This document shows, one piece after another, positions 15,046-19,690 of a DNA stretch of 19,690 nt; positions within the stretch are counted from its first letter, which is position 1, and each line of letters begins with the position of its first letter. Below the pieces are notes generated by a model. The model had not been told where the DNA came from. It did no database searches and saw nothing but the letters and a program-made list of their open reading frames with translations. This DNA comes from Candidatus Aminicenantota bacterium (GTDB lineage Bacteria > Acidobacteriota > Aminicenantia > JAMOAD01): assembly GCA_027070475.1 (NCBI GenBank), contig JALXDT010000155.1, positions 1 to 19,690 of the forward strand, in the 5' to 3' direction. Both the position numbers and the translations under genes were made by a program.

Positions 15046-15784
15046 ATTTTTCTATCTCCTCATCACTAATGTCAAAATTTGCCCATACATTCTGAATATC
15101 ATCATGGTCTTCTAAAACTTCCATTAATTTTAACATCTGGGAAGCTTGTTTGCCACTTAATTTGACATAGGTTTGAGGAATAAGCCCAATTTTTGCTTCT
15201 TCATAAGGAATATCCGCTTCTTTTATTGCATTAAGCACATTTTCAAAATCTTCAGGTTTCGTATAAACAGTAAAGGTTGATTCTTCCTCCTGGATATCTT
15301 CTGCACCTGCGTTTATAGCTGTTTCCATAAGTTTTTCTTCATCAATCTTATCCTTTTCAAAAACCAAAAATCCTTTTCTATGAAACATCCATGCCACACA
15401 TCCGGATTCTCCTAAATTGCCGCCATGTTTAGAAAAAATATGCCTTATCTCTGCCACAGTTCTGTTCCTATTATCAGTTACTGCCTCTATGTAAACAGCA
15501 ACACCTCCCGGACCATATCCTTCATATTTTACCTCCTCATAGTTAGCTCCCTCAATTTCTCCGGTTCCTCTTTTTATAGCTTTTTCAATATTATCTTTAG
15601 GCATATTAGCAGCTTTTGCATCCTGAATGGCTTTTCTTAATCTTGGATTTTTTTCTGGATCTCCCCCACCCTCTCTCGCTGCTATCTGAAGTTCTCTTAT
15701 AAGTCTTGTGAAGATTTTACCCCTTTTAGCATCTACAGCAGCCTTTTTGTGTTTTATTGAATGCCATTTGGAATGTCCGGACAT
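15032..15784 (-). CDS. yebC: YebC/PmpR family regulator or translation factor
   Basis: This 250-residue protein matches the YebC (TACO1) family along its entire length. It opens with the hallmark [14 protein letters not shown] and [14 protein letters not shown], continues with [31 protein letters not shown] and [12 protein letters not shown], and has the [10 protein letters not shown] block. Members have been reported as transcriptional regulators and more recently as ribosome-associated factors that help translate difficult proline-containing stretches; the sequence does not decide between these. GGAGGA precedes the ATG at good spacing, and the gene has its own promoter. It is followed by ruvC with overlap, an arrangement common in bacteria. 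Confidence 0.96.
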   Translation of the reverse strand: MSGHSKWHSIKHKKAAVDAKRGKIFTRLIRELQIAAREGGGDPEKNPRLRKAIQDAKAANMPKDNIEKAIKRGTGEIEGANYEEVKYEGYGPGGVAVYIEAVTDNRNRTVAEIRHIFSKHGGNLGESGCVAWMFHRKGFLVFEKDKIDEEKLMETAINAGAEDIQEEESTFTVYTKPEDFENVLNAIKEADIPYEEAKIGLIPQTYVKLSGKQASQMLKLMEVLEDHDDIQNVWANFDISDEEIEKFASS

Positions 15785-15814
15785 TATTTCCTCCTTCAGT
15801 TTTTTTGATAAAAA

Positions 15815-15843
15815 ATTTTAACACATAGTTTTCCATCTTTCAA
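15815..15843 (-). promoter_or_regulatory. Predicted sigma-70 promoter of yebC-ruvC
   Basis: On the minus strand TTGAAA (15838-15843) and TAAAAT (15815-15820) are separated by 17 bases, and the -10 lies 30 bases before the yebC start codon. It sits between the terminator of the dikinase gene and yebC, where a promoter is expected. Confidence 0.68.
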
Positions 15844-15861
15844 ATTAAATTTTATTTAAGC

Positions 15862-15901
15862 AATCTAATAAAACATCAGGGAGAGTAAAACTCCCCCTGA
15901 T
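15862..15901 (-). terminator. Intrinsic-type terminator after pyruvate phosphate dikinase
   Basis: On the minus strand, ATCAGGGGGAG and CTCTCCCTGAT form an 11-base stem with a 5-base loop (15875-15901) and a single G-U wobble. It begins 4 bases after the dikinase stop and is followed by GTTTTATT. The wobble pairs only in the minus-strand RNA; the plus-strand transcript would have an A-C mismatch there, which supports the orientation. The U tract is short and interrupted, so termination may be partial. Confidence 0.75.
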
Positions 15902-15905
15902 TATA

Positions 15906-18677
15906 TTAATTTTCTTTCTTTTTCTTTTCCTCTATTGAGGCTTGAGCTGCTGCAAGCCTTGCAACTGGTACTCTATAAGGAGAACAGCTCACATAATTAA
16001 AACCTGTTCTATGGCAGAATTTGACTGAAGATGGTTCTCCTCCATGTTCTCCGCAAATTCCTATTTTAAGATTCGGATTTGTACTTCTTCCTTTGTTAAC
16101 ACCTATTTTTATTAATTCTCCTAACCCTTTCTGATCTATTGCCACGAAAGGATCAACAGTATAAATTCCCTTCTCAATATATTCAGGCAAGAATTTACCG
16201 GCATCATCTCTGGACAATCCAAATGTTGTCTGAGTTAAATCATTTGTCCCAAAAGAGAAGAATTGAGCTGTTTGAGCAATTTCATCCGCAGTTAAAGCTG
16301 CTCTTGGAAGTTCTATCATCGTTCCAATTAAATAGTCAACCTTTTCTCCCTTTTCTTTAAATACTTCATTTGCAGTTTTAACTATAACCTCTTTCTGAAG
16401 TTCAAGTTCCTTATGATGTCCTACCAGAGGAACCATAATTTCAGGTTCTACATTTATTCCTTCTTTTTTAACTTCTATTGCAGCTTCAAGTATTGCTCTT
16501 GTCTGCATCTCTGTAATCTCAGGATAGCTGATACCGAGTCTGCAACCTCTATGACCCAACATCGGGTTCATCTCTTTTAATGATTCAACTTTATTTTTTA
16601 GATCTTCATAGGAAATTCCCATTTCTTTGGCAAGTTCTTTTATTTCTTCATCAGTATGGGGCAAAAATTCATGTAAGGGAGGATCAAGAAGCCTTATTGT
16701 GACAGGAAAGCCTGCCATTTCTTTAAAAATTCCTATAAAATCTTCTCTCTGCATCGGTAAAATTTTTGCAAGAGCTTTTTTTCTCCCTTCAAGATCATCA
16801 GCCAAAATCATTTCTCTTACAGCTTGAATTCTTTCTCCTTCAAAAAACATGTGCTCTGTCCTGCAAAGACCTATTCCCTCCGCTCCGAATTTTCTTGCTA
16901 CCGCACTATCTTTGGGAGTGTCTGCATTTGTTCTTACTCCTAATTTTCTGAATTCATCTGCCCATTTCATTAGCTTTGCATATTTTTGATAAACAGGAGC
17001 ATCTTCAGGTTTTAAGGTTCCCTCAATTAAGACCTGAACCACTTCTGATGGTATTACTTTAAGTTGTCCCTTTATAACCTCTCCGGTATTTCCATCTATT
17101 GAAATCCAATCTCCCTCTTTAATCACTGTATCTTTAGCCTTCATTTCCTTCTTTTCATAATCTATCTCAAGAGCACCACATCCTACAATACAGGTTTTAC
17201 CCATTCCTCTTGCAACAACAGCTGCATGGGATGTCATACCACCTCTTGCTGTCAAAATACCTTCAGCAGAATTCATTCCTTTAATATCTTCCGGTGATGT
17301 TTCTTCCCTTACCAAAATAACCTTTTCTCCTTTTGCAGCCCATTCTTCTGCATCTTCAGCAAAGAACACAACTTTACCCGTGGCAGCTCCAGGACCTGCC
17401 GGAAGCCCTTTTGCAAAAATTCTATTTTCAGATTTAGCCTTTTTCTTATCCTCAGGATCAAAAATCGGATTCATCAATTGAGTTAAATGATCTCCTTCAA
17501 TTCTTAAAATTGCTTCTTCAGGTGTTATTAAACCTTCATCAACCATATCAATTGCAATATTAACCGCAGCAAAGCCTGTTCTTTTTCCTGTTCTTGTTTG
17601 AAGCATCCAGAGTTTTCCTCTTTCTATAGTAAACTCAAGGTCCTGCATATCTCTATAATGTTTCTCAAGTTTCTGATAAACCTCAACAAGCTCTTTATAA
17701 ACTTCAGGCATATATTCTTCAAGAGATGGGTATTTAGCTTTTCTCTCCTCCTCACTAATACCATGCTCCTGGGCCCATTTCCTTGAATCTTCAAGAGTTA
17801 TTGCTTGAGGAGTTCTTATTCCTGCAACGACATCCTCTCCCTGAGCATTTATTAAAAATTCACCAAAGAATTTCTTTTTCCCAGTAGCTGGATCTCTCGT
17901 AAAGGCAACTCCTGTTGCGCTATCATCACCCATATTCCCATAAACCATAGCGACAACATTTACAGCAGTACCCCAATCATCAGGGATATGATGCATTCTT
18001 CTGTAAGCTATGGCTCTTTCATTATCCCAAGATTCAAACACTGCATCTATTGCCATCCATAGCTGTTTGTAAGGATCCTGAGGGAAATCTTCCCCTTTTT
18101 CTTCTCTTACAAACTTTTTATATCTTTCAACAAGTTCTTTCAAGTCATCTGCTGAAAGGTCCGTATCGTATGTAGCTCCTTTCTCTTTTTTTAATTCACT
18201 CAATATATGTTCAAACTTTGAAGAATCTATTCCCATTACAACATTTCCGAACATTTGAATAAATCTTCTATAGCTATCCCAGGCAAACCTTTGATTGTTT
18301 GTTAATTTGGCTAATCCTTCAACTGTTTTATCATTTATTCCTAAATTTAATACAGTATCCATCATACCGGGCATTGAAACCCTTGCTCCCGATCTTACGG
18401 AAACCAGTAAAGGATTTTCGGGATCTCCGAATTTTTTGTTAACCATTTCTTCAACTTTTTTTAGAGCATCTAAAACTTGCTCTTTAAGTCCTTCAGGATA
18501 CGATTTGTTCTTGTAATAATAGGTGCAAACCTCTGTTGAGATTGTGAATCCCGGTGGAACAGGTATGCCGAGGCTTGCCATTTCAGCTAAATTTGCTCCT
18601 TTACCTCCTAAAAGATCCTTCATTTTTGCGTTTCCTTCCGCGCTCCCTCCTCCAAACAGGTACACGAATTTACTCAT
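15906..18677 (-). CDS. ppdK: Pyruvate, phosphate dikinase
   Basis: This cytoplasmic enzyme interconverts pyruvate, ATP and phosphate with phosphoenolpyruvate, AMP and pyrophosphate, serving in gluconeogenesis or in a pyrophosphate-based glycolysis. The nucleotide-binding domain is N-terminal ([43 protein letters not shown]). The swivelling phosphohistidine domain holds [19 protein letters not shown], with the catalytic His at about residue 484. The C-terminal TIM-barrel domain has [42 protein letters not shown] and ICGEHGGEP, with the catalytic Cys about 48 residues from the end. The length of 923 is slightly above the usual 870-910. I start at ATG 18677, which has GGAGG 7 bases upstream; an adjacent GTG at 18680 would add one residue. 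The start lies right at the stop of the sensor-kinase gene. The enzyme has all key residues and is surely functional. Confidence 0.97.
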   Translation of the reverse strand: MSKFVYLFGGGSAEGNAKMKDLLGGKGANLAEMASLGIPVPPGFTISTEVCTYYYKNKSYPEGLKEQVLDALKKVEEMVNKKFGDPENPLLVSVRSGARVSMPGMMDTVLNLGINDKTVEGLAKLTNNQRFAWDSYRRFIQMFGNVVMGIDSSKFEHILSELKKEKGATYDTDLSADDLKELVERYKKFVREEKGEDFPQDPYKQLWMAIDAVFESWDNERAIAYRRMHHIPDDWGTAVNVVAMVYGNMGDDSATGVAFTRDPATGKKKFFGEFLINAQGEDVVAGIRTPQAITLEDSRKWAQEHGISEEERKAKYPSLEEYMPEVYKELVEVYQKLEKHYRDMQDLEFTIERGKLWMLQTRTGKRTGFAAVNIAIDMVDEGLITPEEAILRIEGDHLTQLMNPIFDPEDKKKAKSENRIFAKGLPAGPGAATGKVVFFAEDAEEWAAKGEKVILVREETSPEDIKGMNSAEGILTARGGMTSHAAVVARGMGKTCIVGCGALEIDYEKKEMKAKDTVIKEGDWISIDGNTGEVIKGQLKVIPSEVVQVLIEGTLKPEDAPVYQKYAKLMKWADEFRKLGVRTNADTPKDSAVARKFGAEGIGLCRTEHMFFEGERIQAVREMILADDLEGRKKALAKILPMQREDFIGIFKEMAGFPVTIRLLDPPLHEFLPHTDEEIKELAKEMGISYEDLKNKVESLKEMNPMLGHRGCRLGISYPEITEMQTRAILEAAIEVKKEGINVEPEIMVPLVGHHKELELQKEVIVKTANEVFKEKGEKVDYLIGTMIELPRAALTADEIAQTAQFFSFGTNDLTQTTFGLSRDDAGKFLPEYIEKGIYTVDPFVAIDQKGLGELIKIGVNKGRSTNPNLKIGICGEHGGEPSSVKFCHRTGFNYVSCSPYRVPVARLAAAQASIEEKKKKEN

Positions 18678-18679
18678 CA

Positions 18680-19690
18680 CTAAACCTCCGAATATATATT
18701 TTTAATCCTTGATTTTATAATATTTGTGAAATCAGATAAAGAGAAAGGCTTTTTTAAAACAGGAATTTTGTGAATATTAGAAATGTTAATTAATTCCCTA
18801 TCCTGAGGATTCGCTGTGACAAAAACCAATCTGTTCTCTACACCTTTATTTTTCAATTTTCTAAAAACATCCAGACCGGAAAACTTTGATAAATTAACAT
18901 CTGAAACTATTAAATCAAAGTCTTCTTTTTCAATCAGATCGATTGCTTCTTCTCCGGAAAAAGCATTTTTCAGATTTGAAAAACCTTCCATACTGAGGAT
19001 TTCATCCATAAGTTCAACAAGTGATTCTTCATCATCAATTATCAAAATTTTTGCTTCCTCTATCCTTTTTTCTTTCTTTTTCTCTGTTTTTTTCACTATT
19101 TTAGCAGAAAAAGACAATTTTACCTCTGTTCCTTCTTCTTTTTTACTTTTTATCTCCAGGTTACCCCCGTAAGTGTGAACAAAGCCATGGACAAAGTTAA
19201 GCCCGAGTCCAGGATAGTTTTTCTTTGTTGTATAAAAAGGTTCTGTTACTTTCTCAATTTTATCCTCTTCAATTCCTATCCCATTATCTTTTACTCTTAT
19301 AAAAAATTGGTAATCTTTATAATCTGTAAAAATTTCTATAATTTTTGTTTCCTTATTTGATTCTTTTGTTGCATCAATTGCATTGGCAAGAAGATTAGAA
19401 ACAACATCTCTCAAATGTATTTTGTTAAAATAAATCTTTGGAAGCTCTTTGTTAAAATACTTTTTAATTGTTATATTATAACCTTTGGTTCTATATTCAA
19501 GAAGTACGATAGTTTCTTCAATTGTCTCATTAATATCTATAACTTCTTCCCTTTCTTTAAGAAGAGAAAAGTGTTCAAGAATATTGTTTAAAAGATTAAT
19601 TGCTTCTTCTGTATTTTTATTGATTTTTTCCATTTTCTCCAATTCTTTTCCCTGTAAACTATTTAATAACATCTCTGAGTATCCCAGGAT
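18680..19690 (-). CDS. Hybrid histidine kinase / receiver protein, 5' end outside the window
   Basis: The reading frame stays open to the window edge, and the six codons before the first in-window Met encode ILGYSE. That is the end of the usual HDFNN..GYSE phosphoacceptor helix, so the true start and the His lie beyond 19690. Numbering from the in-window Met, the rest of the dimerisation helices (1-60) precede a GHKL ATPase domain with an N-box (LLANAIDAT, 94-102), G1 (DNGIGI, 129-134), F-box (EPFYTTKK, 144-151) and G2 (GLGLNFVHG, 155-163). A Lys/Glu-rich linker then leads to a receiver domain with Asp213/Asp214, phosphoacceptor Asp258, Thr286 and Lys308. No DNA-binding domain follows. It should autophosphorylate and pass phosphate to its own receiver. 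Its stop overlaps the start region of the dikinase gene. Confidence 0.9.
   Translation of the reverse strand: MLGYSEMLLNSLQGKELEKMEKINKNTEEAINLLNNILEHFSLLKEREEVIDINETIEETIVLLEYRTKGYNITIKKYFNKELPKIYFNKIHLRDVVSNLLANAIDATKESNKETKIIEIFTDYKDYQFFIRVKDNGIGIEEDKIEKVTEPFYTTKKNYPGLGLNFVHGFVHTYGGNLEIKSKKEEGTEVKLSFSAKIVKKTEKKKEKRIEEAKILIIDDEESLVELMDEILSMEGFSNLKNAFSGEEAIDLIEKEDFDLIVSDVNLSKFSGLDVFRKLKNKGVENRLVFVTANPQDRELINISNIHKIPVLKKPFSLSDFTNIIKSRIKNIYSEV
18685..18689 (-). promoter_or_regulatory. ppdK: Ribosome-binding site deciding the dikinase start
   Basis: GGAGG on the minus strand, inside the last codons of the sensor-kinase gene, lies 7 bases before ATG 18677 but only 4 before the in-frame GTG at 18680. 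The spacing favours the ATG. Its place inside the upstream gene indicates that the two genes share a transcript. Confidence 0.6.

Noticed and set aside
18816..19172. 118-residue plus-strand open frame
   Set aside because: It lies opposite the receiver and linker of the kinase gene and is low-complexity Ser/Phe-rich, a typical shadow frame.
18680..19672. The hybrid kinase treated as a complete 330-residue protein starting at ATG 19672
   Set aside because: The frame is open to the window end and its six extra codons encode the GYSE part of the phosphoacceptor helix; starting at this Met would leave out the histidine.
1..19690. Mobile elements, tRNA genes, CRISPR arrays or phage genes
   Set aside because: I saw no transposase or integrase motifs, no spaced direct repeats and no cloverleaf sequence; coding is nearly continuous.

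Overview
The window is strongly A+T-rich, densely packed chromosomal DNA from a Gram-negative (diderm) bacterium. Evidence for an outer membrane is a TPR/beta-barrel porin ending in Phe-Phe and two other signal-peptide proteins that look like small barrels. Three promoters close to the sigma-70 consensus (TTGxxx, 17-base spacer, TAAAAT or TATTAT) and clear Shine-Dalgarno sequences argue against Bacteroidetes-type expression signals. I cannot name the phylum; a deep-branching, A+T-rich diderm such as an Acidobacteriota/Aminicenantes relative is only a guess. I saw no tRNA, rRNA, CRISPR array, insertion sequence or attachment site.

Layout. (1) 63-3083, plus strand: a promoter, then a PutP-like sodium:solute symporter, a small secreted beta-rich protein and exonuclease III. 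(2) 3080-14546, minus strand: a near-consensus promoter and five overlapping genes. In transcription order they are a secreted M64-peptidase-like protein without its zinc motif, a small outer-membrane-type protein, a PilZ-GT2 polysaccharide synthase, a membrane-anchored deacetylase-like protein with SPOR-like repeats, and a 1551-residue TPR/deacetylase-like/beta-barrel fusion. (3) 14572-15843, minus strand: yebC and ruvC from their own promoter. (4) 15862-19690, minus strand: a hybrid histidine kinase/receiver protein, cut by the window end, overlapping pyruvate phosphate dikinase, which is followed by an intrinsic-type terminator.

The most striking part is region 2. It resembles synthase-dependent exopolysaccharide systems (Pga, Pel, cellulose), with an inner-membrane synthase under apparent cyclic-di-GMP control and a TPR plus beta-barrel outer-membrane exporter, but the parts are rearranged. 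The synthase has chitin/hyaluronan-synthase-like motifs and carries PilZ at its N-terminus. A deacetylase-like domain is built into the exporter between the TPR array and the barrel. A second sits in the periplasmic bridging protein with a predicted lectin-like sandwich and SPOR-like repeats. Both deacetylase-like domains, and the M64-like protein, have lost the residues that bind the catalytic metal. I infer a polymer secretion machine in which former enzymes serve as carbohydrate- or protein-binding modules. This is a prediction from motifs; no homology search was possible.

The remaining genes are ordinary housekeeping (DNA repair, recombination, central carbon metabolism, transport). No stretch longer than about 120 bases lacks a gene.
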